Below are positions 1 through 5,242 of a stretch of 6,905 bases of DNA, piece after piece (the stretch's first letter is position 1; every line of letters begins with the position of its first letter). The stretch lies in contig WTAK01000201.1 in the NCBI GenBank assembly GCA_013139625.1, positions 1 through 6,905 on the forward strand, read 5' to 3'. The DNA is from Candidatus Delongbacteria bacterium (GTDB lineage Bacteria > UBA4055). The notes beneath the pieces were generated by a model that saw only the letters and a program-made list of their open reading frames with translations, had not been told where the DNA came from and searched no databases. The position numbers and the translations under genes are program-made.

Positions 1-605
1 AAAATGTAGAAATATTTACTGAAGGTAAAACTGATGCTGAAATTATAAGTCATGCATTTAAGGTTATAACAGATGACGAGACACCTTATTGGAGTATTCA
101 ATCGTGCAGAAGAGCATCAATTACATCTGGAGGAGCTACAGAGTTAGCTAAATTGTTAGAATCTATTGCACCTAAATTATCAATTGAAAATGATAAATCA
201 AAAATTATTATAGGAATTTTTGATAATGATGCTAAGGGAAATCAAGAATTTAATGGCTTAAGAGACAATTTGTTTACTAATATAACAAATCGAATTAAAA
301 AGCATATTGAAGAGAATATATTTGCGATGAAATTACCAATCCCAAATGACATGGATATGTACTTGCAAGATAAACAAGAATTTAGATTCTTTTCAATAGA
401 ACATTACTTTCCTTTAGATTATTTAAAAGAACATAACATGGTTAAAGAAACGAGTATAAAAGGTGTCTTTGAAATCAAAGGTACAAAAACTAAATTCGCA
501 TCAACAATTCAAAAAAGTTTTAACGAGCAACTATTTCTTGATTTTAGATGGTTATTTGATGAAATAGATCACATAACAAATCAAGAAACAAAGTATACAA
601 TATAA
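1..605 (+). CDS. TOPRIM-domain protein, C-terminal part (5' end outside window)
   Basis: The reading frame is open from the left edge (first full codon at position 3) to TAA at 603-605, giving 200 visible residues. The protein starts before the window. Visible residues 2-11 contain the TOPRIM glutamate motif (EGKTD, Glu7). Residues 68-79 form a hydrophobic strand ending in the DxD motif (FDNDAKG, Asp74 and Asp76). Spacing and context match the metal-binding TOPRIM fold of OLD-family and related nucleases, where Glu and DxD hold Mg2+ for phosphodiester cleavage. About 120 residues follow with no motif I recognise; they contain a hydrophobic/aromatic patch (FRFFSIEHYFPLDYL). In known relatives TOPRIM often follows an AAA/ABC-type ATPase or a HEPN-like domain; which applies here cannot be seen. 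The ATG at 153 lies after the catalytic Glu, so it is not the true start. TOPRIM assignment is fairly sure; a role in phage defence is only a possibility. Confidence 0.8.
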   Translation, partial: NVEIFTEGKTDAEIISHAFKVITDDETPYWSIQSCRRASITSGGATELAKLLESIAPKLSIENDKSKIIIGIFDNDAKGNQEFNGLRDNLFTNITNRIKKHIEENIFAMKLPIPNDMDMYLQDKQEFRFFSIEHYFPLDYLKEHNMVKETSIKGVFEIKGTKTKFASTIQKSFNEQLFLDFRWLFDEIDHITNQETKYTI

Positions 606-643
606 TTTAGATATTTATTTACATATAACACAAGGAGTAAATC

Positions 644-1783
644 ATGTTTAAATGTTTTTTAATCATTATAGCAATATTAAGCCTATTTGCCTGCTCAGTT
701 AAGGAGAATAATAAGAATTATACCGTTGAAACAATAAACGGTGTAAAGACCTACAGAAATAAGAATATCCCATCAACAAAGGATATTGTGATTAAACCTG
801 TTGAATTATTTACAATTCAAGGTGCTGATGAATCAATAACTGATTCGACCAGAATTATCAATCGTATATCAGATTTTGATGCTGACAGTAAGAAGAATGT
901 ATATATCCTTGATGGTAGATCAAATTCAATGAAAAAATTTGACAGCAATGGAAAGTATCAATTTAGTTTTGGTAGGAGAGGTACAGGTCCGGGTGAAACT
1001 GAAATGTCAAATTGGATGTTGATATTAAATGATACTATTATGTACGATGACTATATCGTTAAAGATATGCTGAAGTTTAATCCTGATGGTAAATACTTGT
1101 ACGAGAACAGAATGACAGAATCAGGACCTTTTGAAAGATATCAAGCCCTTACAAAAACTAAGATAATTGGATATCAGGCGTATTATGAAGAAATTGATGA
1201 TGAAATGTTTGTAAGCTATAACTTATCAATAATGAATAGCGATTTGAAAAAGTATAAACAGATCGCAAGTAAGAGGGCTAAGTTCGTTCAAGGTAAATAT
1301 AACTTTTTCGACACATTTTTATCAGCTTATGCAACCTCAGATAGCTTGATCTATTTTGCTGAAAAGAGTGAATCGAAATATAAGATAAATGTTTATAATC
1401 ATGAAGCTGAACTACTTTATTCAATTAAAAAGAATTATGCAAAAATTCCATTTAATGAAGAAGAAATTAAAGTATTCGACACAGAATATAAAGATATCTG
1501 GTATTTTAGTGATAATAAATCAAAGTTCAAGAGTGCGATCATTCAAATGGAATATGACAAATATGACAGGTTATGGGTATTCTCTGCTGTTAAGAGAGAT
1601 GAAACTAACCAAACAGATCTTCTAGTTGATATATTTAAAGATGGTGTTTTCTTACAGCAAGTTAAGCTTGATATTTGCCCCGGATATGATTTTGTAAATT
1701 ATGATCATCAAATCAGGCTTCTTGGTGATAGAATATATTACGCGAACACACAAGACCAATACATGAAGGTTTTTGAATATTAG
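644..1783 (+). CDS. Lipoprotein with six-bladed beta-propeller (NHL-like)
   Basis: The protein has 379 residues. The ATG at 644 is fixed by an AAGGAG Shine-Dalgarno sequence at 632-637, six bases upstream. Residues 1-17 are a lipoprotein signal: Lys3, a hydrophobic run (FLIIIAILSLFA) and a lipobox LFAC with Cys17 as the lipidation site. Ser18 at +2 suggests the outer membrane if the cell is diderm. Residues 73-118 carry the hallmark of the 6-bladed beta-propeller family (PF17170-like): a strand FDAD..NVYILD, then MKKFDSNGKY, then SFGRRGTGPGE. Weaker blade-like repeats continue to the end. The upstream segment TVETINGVKTYRN resembles the usual entry to these proteins. Family members are exported proteins of mostly unknown function, probably binding a ligand or partner on the propeller face. 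The gene stands alone: 38 bp behind the TOPRIM gene and closed by a strong terminator. Fold is well supported; substrate is unknown. Confidence 0.85.
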   Translation: MFKCFLIIIAILSLFACSVKENNKNYTVETINGVKTYRNKNIPSTKDIVIKPVELFTIQGADESITDSTRIINRISDFDADSKKNVYILDGRSNSMKKFDSNGKYQFSFGRRGTGPGETEMSNWMLILNDTIMYDDYIVKDMLKFNPDGKYLYENRMTESGPFERYQALTKTKIIGYQAYYEEIDDEMFVSYNLSIMNSDLKKYKQIASKRAKFVQGKYNFFDTFLSAYATSDSLIYFAEKSESKYKINVYNHEAELLYSIKKNYAKIPFNEEEIKVFDTEYKDIWYFSDNKSKFKSAIIQMEYDKYDRLWVFSAVKRDETNQTDLLVDIFKDGVFLQQVKLDICPGYDFVNYDHQIRLLGDRIYYANTQDQYMKVFEY

Positions 1784-1807
1784 AGTCAATTGATAATTAT
1801 TTTGTAG

Positions 1808-1835
1808 GGTACGCATATATGCGTACCTTTTTTTT
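1808..1835 (+). terminator. Rho-independent terminator after the lipoprotein gene
   Basis: A perfect 20-bp palindrome at 1808-1827 (stem GGTACGCA / TGCGTACC around TATA) is followed directly by eight T residues at 1828-1835. It starts 25 bp after the stop of the beta-propeller lipoprotein gene. Stem, small loop and U-tract are all as expected for intrinsic termination. It insulates the toxin-antitoxin pair from upstream transcription. Confidence 0.93.
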
Positions 1836-1854
1836 ATAAAAATTCACAAAATAA

Positions 1855-1887
1855 ATAGCAAAGGGTCACTATATGATACTTTGCTAT
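1855..1887 (+). promoter_or_regulatory. Inverted repeat upstream of vapBC, candidate autoregulatory operator
   Basis: ATAGCAAAG at 1855-1863 and CTTTGCTAT at 1879-1887 are perfect 9-bp inverted arms around a 15-bp centre. The centre holds a smaller TCA/TGA inversion and a -10-like TATGAT at 1872-1877. No convincing -35 is placed 16-18 bp upstream of it, so the promoter call is weak. It lies about 50 bp before the antitoxin start. VapB and other ribbon-helix-helix antitoxins usually bind palindromes overlapping their own promoter, and this is the best candidate here. No T-run follows, so it is not a normal terminator. CATAG repeated at 1902-1906 and 1908-1912 could be further half-sites. Confidence 0.45.
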
Positions 1888-1937
1888 GTGTATATTTCTT
1901 TCATAGGCATAGAAATCCAAAATTAAGGAGGAAACTT

Positions 1938-2189
1938 ATGAAAGATATTGACTTATACGATGACGTATCGTATATTAAAAGTATGAAAGTAACTGCAATA
2001 ATACCAGATGATCTTGTTAAAGAAGTTGTTGAGAAAACACATGCTAAAAACATCACAGAATCTTTGAAGATTGCTTTAACAGAGTGGCTAAAAATCCAGA
2101 AACTTAAAGAATTGAATTTAATGGTCAGTGAAAAACCACTGGATTTTAAGTATTCTGCAAAAACTATCAGAGATAAGAACAGACAATGA
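1938..2189 (+). CDS. vapB: VapB-type antitoxin (ribbon-helix-helix)
   Basis: The protein has 83 residues. The ATG at 1938 is chosen because a near-perfect AAGGAGG lies at 1925-1931, six bases upstream. The frame is open further up to an ATG-less stretch beginning at 1881 (TTG), but that has no ribosome binding site. Residues 17-22 (KVTAII) fit the DNA-binding beta strand. Residues 23-35 and 40-54 fit the two helices of a ribbon-helix-helix fold, with ESLKIALTEWLK typical of VapB second helices. The charged tail (SEKPLDFKYSAKTIRDKNR, residues 64-82) matches the extended toxin-wrapping segment of VapB antitoxins. Residues 1-15 form an acidic extension beyond the usual domain; Met16 (1983) is a possible shorter start but lacks a comparable binding site. 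The stop overlaps the toxin start (ATGA). Expected role: neutralise VapC and, with it, repress the operon. Confidence 0.85.
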   Translation: MKDIDLYDDVSYIKSMKVTAIIPDDLVKEVVEKTHAKNITESLKIALTEWLKIQKLKELNLMVSEKPLDFKYSAKTIRDKNRQ

Positions 2190-2575
2190 TCATAGTTGAC
2201 ACTTCTATATGGATCGATTTCTTTAAAAAGAAACTCGATGAATTCGATATTTTAATTAATTTGATCGAAACAGGGCAAGTTATAATTCTTGATGTTATAG
2301 CTGCAGAGCTACTCCAAGGAGCTAAATCCAAAAGAGAAGTAAAGATCATTAAAGCTTATTGGGATAATCTTGTCAAATATTCTGAACACGATCTAATTGT
2401 TCAAGCAGGGGAGTTCTCGTATGAGAACAAATTTATTGATAAGGGAATAGGTTTAATAGATTCTATAATCATTACAGCAACTAAAAATTCAAATTCAAAG
2501 CTCTGGACTAGAGATAAAAAGATATTAAATAATGTAACAAAAGATCTAATCTTTTGTGGGATCAAAGACATATGA
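2186..2575 (+). CDS. vapC: VapC-type PIN-domain ribonuclease toxin
   Basis: The protein has 129 residues, a normal VapC length. It starts within the antitoxin stop (ATGA at 2186-2189), so translation is coupled and the antitoxin is made first. All four PIN acidic residues are visible: Asp5 in IIVDTSIWIDFF, Glu41 in AAELLQGA, Asp92 in GLIDSIIITA and Asp110 in LWTRDKKI. VapC toxins are Mg2+-dependent endoribonucleases that typically cut initiator tRNA, other tRNAs or the 23S sarcin-ricin loop; the target here cannot be read from sequence. The active site looks intact. The last 30 nt overlap the end of the opposite-strand PII-like gene, and no separate terminator lies beyond it. Confidence 0.92.
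   Translation: MIIVDTSIWIDFFKKKLDEFDILINLIETGQVIILDVIAAELLQGAKSKREVKIIKAYWDNLVKYSEHDLIVQAGEFSYENKFIDKGIGLIDSIIITATKNSNSKLWTRDKKILNNVTKDLIFCGIKDI
2537..2557. terminator. Palindrome in the vapC / PII-like gene convergent overlap, possible weak bidirectional terminator
   Basis: ACAAAAGAT at 2537-2545 and ATCTTTTGT at 2549-2557 form a perfect 9-bp stem around the three bases CTA. Those three bases are, on the minus strand, the TAG stop of the PII-like gene. The stem is A/T-rich, and its 3' arm contains TTTT on either strand, as in weak bidirectional terminators. It lies inside vapC coding sequence, and no free U-tract follows, so termination is uncertain. Confidence 0.35.
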
Positions 2576-2881
2576 TACCGGCATTAGTGCCAAACGGAAG
2601 ATCTTTTCGTCTCTGATATTCAAACCGGATGCTTCTAATATTTTCACCATTTCGTCAATTTGTTCGGTACTGTCAATTAAAGCAGTAACGATTATGATCT
2701 GCTTTTCCTTTTCTTCGTCTGTTGTGAAGAATCCTTTAAAAAGAGGAAGTTCATCAGTAAGAGATTTTTCAAGATTACTTGCTTCGATATAAGAAGCTTT
2801 TGTTATCTCAACACTTTCTAATGCAAGAAATATGTCATCTTTATAATTTATATCAATTATTTTTAAGAACATAAAATACAT
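2546..2881 (-). CDS. PII-like small regulatory protein encoded with an antiporter
   Basis: The protein has 111 residues, the size of PII-superfamily subunits. It follows a beta-alpha-beta-beta-alpha-beta pattern. A first strand (YFMFLKIIDI, 2-11) leads to a helix (15-24) and second strand (TKASYIEAS, 27-35). A polar, loop-like region (36-60) could be the T-loop. Then come a strand (IIIVTALI, 62-69), a helix (TEQIDEMVKILEAS, 72-85) and a final strand. The segment RDEKIFRLALMPVSYVF (90-106) resembles the GDGKIF...PV end of PII and PII-like proteins, although the GDG and RTG nucleotide-contact motifs are not intact. There is no uridylylation-type Tyr in an obvious T-loop position. Its ATG shares one base with the antiporter stop (TAATG), with GGGAGGA just upstream inside the antiporter gene, so the two are translationally coupled. 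PII-like proteins commonly control a neighbouring membrane transporter, which I infer here. The fold is a pattern judgement; a different ferredoxin-like protein is possible. Confidence 0.65.
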   Translation of the reverse strand: MYFMFLKIIDINYKDDIFLALESVEITKASYIEASNLEKSLTDELPLFKGFFTTDEEKEKQIIIVTALIDSTEQIDEMVKILEASGLNIRDEKIFRLALMPVSYVFDPTKD

Positions 2882-4104
2882 TAATCCTCCCTACCATTGT
2901 TTTTTATTTCACCTGACTTTATAAGAACTTTCTTCGTTAGAATTGGTCCGATGATCTCAGTGATTATAGTTGTGAAAAGAAGTATATTAATTACCAGCAA
3001 GGCTACTTCTTTGCCTTTTTCTCCATATAAAGGTCTATTGAAATCTTTGTTGATAGCTAATGCCAATGCTAATGCCACACCAACCTGAGGTAATAATGCA
3101 AATCCAATATATTTACGAATATTCACTGGAGCCTTTCCTAAAGTTGCACCGATTCTCGCTCCGCCAATTTTTCCTATAGCTCTGGCAAAAAAGTAAACTA
3201 TTCCTAACATACCAATACTTTTAATAGACATAACATCTAAGTGAGCACCCCCAATAATAAAGAATATTGCCAAGAATATCGGTGTGAAAAACTCAATAAC
3301 ACCTTCACTCTTTCGTGCAATTACAGGAGAAAGATTTGTAAGTATTGCTCCAAAGGTCATGATCGCCAAAAGCTCAGACACATGAAAGTGTTCTGTGATC
3401 CCAAGCAAAAGTAATATGAAAGCAGCCAATGCCATTTTAACAACTTCGTCATTACGGATCCTTCTTAATAGCAGCATAAATAATAAAGCAGCTACAATAC
3501 CCAAGCCTAAAGCATAGCCAACTGATAGTACTGATGTAATGATAGTACTTAATATATGGATGTCTGTACCTGAGATGAATGATTTAGAAAAACTAGCGGC
3601 AAAAACATAAATTATCAAAGCTAGAGCATCGTCAATTCCTACTACTGCTAAGATTGCTGAAGTTAATTGACCTCTGGCTTTATATTGTTTTATTACAGCA
3701 ACGGTTGCAGCAGGTGCTGTGGCTGCAGATACAGCAGCAAGTAAGAGTGCAACGTATATTTCTTGATGGAACAGATATCTGATAGCGATGAAAACTAATG
3801 TAAAAGCAGCAAATCCTTCAAAGAAAACAATGAAAAATATAGATTTGCCAATTTTTTTTAGTACATTGTATCGTAGTTCAACGCCAATAGAAAATGCAAT
3901 GATCCCCAAAGCTATTGAAGATAGATGTGTAAAACTATTGATCAGATCATCATTGAAAACATTGAATACTGATTGCCCACACAGTACACCGATAATAACA
4001 TAACCTGTAACTTCAGGAATATTTATTTTTTTTGATAGAATTTTATTCCCTGTTGATATCAAGAATAAGATCCCCAAATAAAGTAGTATATTATAAGATT
4101 CCAA
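2881..4104 (-). CDS. CPA2-type cation/proton antiporter (membrane domain only)
   Basis: The protein has 407 residues from TTG at 4104, or 412 from TTG at 4119; no ATG is available near the N-terminus. The 4104 start is preferred because GAGGGG at 4112-4117 sits seven bases before it. It is highly hydrophobic, with about a dozen membrane segments as in PF00999 Na+(K+)/H+ exchangers. Conserved marks, in 407-residue numbering: IPEVTGYVIIG (29-39), FSIGVEL (71-77), a Ser/Ala/Thr/Pro discontinuous-helix segment SAATAPAATVAV (126-137) and the ion-binding Asp pair DD at 158-159 in VVGIDDALAL. A further GGAHLD stretch is typical of CPA2. The DD pair suggests electrogenic exchange by analogy with NapA/NhaA. 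It lacks the C-terminal TrkA-N/RCK or UspA-like domain that many relatives carry; separate EIIA and PII-like genes flank it instead. It lies 25 bp after the EIIA gene and overlaps the PII-like gene by one base. Confidence 0.9.
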   Translation of the reverse strand: MESYNILLYLGILFLISTGNKILSKKINIPEVTGYVIIGVLCGQSVFNVFNDDLINSFTHLSSIALGIIAFSIGVELRYNVLKKIGKSIFFIVFFEGFAAFTLVFIAIRYLFHQEIYVALLLAAVSAATAPAATVAVIKQYKARGQLTSAILAVVGIDDALALIIYVFAASFSKSFISGTDIHILSTIITSVLSVGYALGLGIVAALLFMLLLRRIRNDEVVKMALAAFILLLLGITEHFHVSELLAIMTFGAILTNLSPVIARKSEGVIEFFTPIFLAIFFIIGGAHLDVMSIKSIGMLGIVYFFARAIGKIGGARIGATLGKAPVNIRKYIGFALLPQVGVALALALAINKDFNRPLYGEKGKEVALLVINILLFTTIITEIIGPILTKKVLIKSGEIKNNGRED

Positions 4105-4111
4105 AAATGAT

Positions 4112-4117
4112 CCCCTC
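4112..4117 (-). promoter_or_regulatory. Ribosome binding site that decides the antiporter TTG start
   Basis: On the minus strand GAGGGG reads from 4117 to 4112, followed by a seven-base spacer and TTG at 4104-4102. The TTG at 4119, which gives the longest frame, overlaps this site and has no purine-rich sequence at a useful distance upstream. The shorter start is therefore more likely. Confidence 0.6.
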
Positions 4118-4129
4118 AATAAAACTCAA

Positions 4130-4576
4130 TTAAAAGCTGGTGAAGATATCAGTTATGTCGTTTTGACTTTTTGCCGTAAATAATTTTTCTCGTATAGTGG
4201 AGCTTTTTATCAGTAACATAAGTTTTGATAAAAGACCTAAATATTTTTTCTGAGCATTCGAAGGACCTCCGATAAGGAATACAACCTTAACAGGCTTAGA
4301 ATCTATAGAATTCCATTCGATCTCATTTTTCAATATTCCAACTATCACAAAAAAGTTTTCAATACTCTGCAACTTTGAATGAGGTATGGCAATCCCAAGA
4401 CCAATCCCGGTACTTATAATATTTTCTCTTTCAAGTACTGCATTCAAAAACTCATCATCGTTATTAACTAATTTCAATTCACGAGTTTTATTAACCAGCT
4501 CTTCAATAGCTGAATTTGAGTTTTTTACATCAAGGAATATTACATTGTTGTCTTTGATTAGGTCTGATAAAATCAT
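4130..4576 (-). CDS. PTS EIIA type-2 (fructose/mannitol/PtsN-like) regulatory protein
   Basis: The protein has 148 residues, matching a single EIIA-2 domain (PF00359). The ATG at 4576 is supported by AAGGAGA nine bases upstream. It has the family order: N-terminal IKDNNVIFLDV, helix SAIEELVNKT, FLNAVLEREN, then the active-site loop TGIGLGIAIPHSK with His66 as the expected phosphoryl acceptor, then FVIVGILKNEIEW and VKVVFLIGGPS. The second family histidine, usually in a HLxLLxxLA-type segment, is Tyr112 here (KKYLGLLSKL). No EIIB, EIIC, EI or HPr is encoded in the window, and the downstream partner is an ion antiporter, so sugar import is unlikely. A regulatory role like that of EIIA-Ntr, which controls K+ transport in Escherichia coli through TrkA and KdpD, is inferred. 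First gene of the operon. Confidence 0.9.
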   Translation of the reverse strand: MILSDLIKDNNVIFLDVKNSNSAIEELVNKTRELKLVNNDDEFLNAVLERENIISTGIGLGIAIPHSKLQSIENFFVIVGILKNEIEWNSIDSKPVKVVFLIGGPSNAQKKYLGLLSKLMLLIKSSTIREKLFTAKSQNDITDIFTSF

Positions 4577-4735
4577 TTTATTGATTCTCCTTAAATTATG
4601 AGAATAAAATTATAATTACGTATAATTATTTTACAGTTGGATGATACTTTATTTGAATTAAATAATCAAGGTATATATTTGAATTTGGAAGTAATTTCCA
4701 TATATTTATGATCTCAAGAATTAAAAGGAACGACA
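4577..4735. promoter_or_regulatory. Divergent promoter region between the EIIA operon and the exonuclease operon
   Basis: This 159-bp, very AT-rich gap separates divergent start codons. It should hold promoters for both operons. On the minus strand there is a TATAAT at 4614-4609, but no good -35 sits at the right distance, so the leftward promoter is unresolved. A direct repeat of TATAATTA (4611-4618 and 4621-4628) has a 10-bp period, about one helical turn. It overlaps that -10 and might be either a regulator site or plain AT-richness. Confidence 0.5.
4679..4706 (+). promoter_or_regulatory. Candidate sigma70-type promoter for the exonuclease operon, with spacer palindrome
   Basis: TTGAAT at 4679-4684 and TATATT at 4701-4706 are 16 bp apart, with the ATG 30 bp past the -10. 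The spacer holds an inverted repeat, TGGAA at 4686-4690 and TTCCA at 4696-4700. A protein bound there would block polymerase. An alternative pair is TTGAAT 4653-4658 with TATATT 4674-4679, but its spacer of 15 bp is short. Confidence 0.45.
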
Positions 4736-5242
4736 ATGAACGCAAACAATACATTTACAGCTATAGATTTTGAAACAGCGACATCAAAAAGGAATTCCAT
4801 CTGTGCTGTTGGAATAGTATCAGTAGAGAACGGTGAGATCGTAGATGAATATTCAATCTTAATTAGGCCACCATATAATGAATATAATTGGCATAACACA
4901 AATGTACACGGCATATACGAGGAAGATACGGAGAATTCTCCAGCATTTGATGAAATATACCCTGAGATAAAGAAACGGCTATACGGCAGAACTATTGTGG
5001 CTCATAACGAATCGTTTGATCGCAATGTGTTGAAGAATACTATGGAAAGCTTTGGGATTGACTATTCAGACTTGAATATTGCTGATCGTTGGGAATGTAC
5101 TATGAAGATATACAGAGCTAAAGGATGCAAACCTGCAAGATTAAATAGTCTATGTGACAGGTATGGGATTGAACTCGATCATCATGAGGCTTTGTCTGAT
5201 GCAAGAGGGTGTGCACAACTTTACTTAAGGAGAGAAAAATGA
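4736..5242 (+). CDS. DEDDh 3'-5' exonuclease (DNA polymerase III epsilon-like, stand-alone)
   Basis: The protein has 168 residues and is a single exonuclease domain. The ATG at 4736 has AAAAGGAAC upstream. All five catalytic positions are present. ExoI motif: Asp11 and Glu13 in TAIDFETA. ExoII motif: Asp95 in IVAHNESFDRNVL. ExoIII motif: His150 and Asp155 in HHEALSDARGCA. The His four to five residues before the last Asp puts it in the DEDDh (DnaQ/PolC-like) class. It has the usual NVHGIYEED segment (56-64) that follows the second strand in PolC/epsilon-type domains. There is no polymerase-binding tail or helicase/BRCT fusion, so it is probably an accessory nuclease acting on DNA or RNA 3' ends rather than the replisome proofreader. 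The stop overlaps the start of the acetyltransferase gene (ATGA), and the shared site AAGGAGAG lies inside its last codons. Confidence 0.92.
   Translation: MNANNTFTAIDFETATSKRNSICAVGIVSVENGEIVDEYSILIRPPYNEYNWHNTNVHGIYEEDTENSPAFDEIYPEIKKRLYGRTIVAHNESFDRNVLKNTMESFGIDYSDLNIADRWECTMKIYRAKGCKPARLNSLCDRYGIELDHHEALSDARGCAQLYLRREK

Noticed and set aside
153..605. ATG at 153 as the start of a 150-residue protein
   Set aside because: The same frame is open to the left edge and the upstream 50 codons contain the TOPRIM glutamate motif, so the gene starts before the window.
601..606. TATAAT as the -10 of a lipoprotein promoter
   Set aside because: It overlaps the TOPRIM stop codon and no -35-like hexamer sits 16-18 bp upstream; AT-rich sequence makes such hexamers common. 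A promoter here remains possible but unsupported.
1389..1625. 78-codon plus-strand frame inside the lipoprotein gene
   Set aside because: An out-of-frame shadow of a well-supported gene, with no ribosome binding site or recognisable motif.
1881..1937. N-terminal extension of the antitoxin to 102 residues
   Set aside because: It would need a TTG start without a ribosome binding site; the added residues do not fit the family, while AAGGAGG supports 1938.
2556..2792. Plus-strand frame opposite the PII-like gene
   Set aside because: An antisense shadow: the minus-strand product has a coherent fold pattern and coupled start, and this one has neither.
4105..4119. TTG at 4119 as the antiporter start
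   Set aside because: It overlaps the GAGGGG site that serves the TTG at 4104 and has no binding site of its own; not fully excluded.
4714..4914. Minus-strand 66-codon frame over the exonuclease start
   Set aside because: An antisense shadow of the exonuclease gene and its promoter region, with no motif or start signal.
5209..5238. Ten-residue N-terminal extension of the acetyltransferase from GTG at 5209
   Set aside because: The ATG at 5239 has AAGGAGAG at the right distance and an ATGA overlap; the extension has no binding site.
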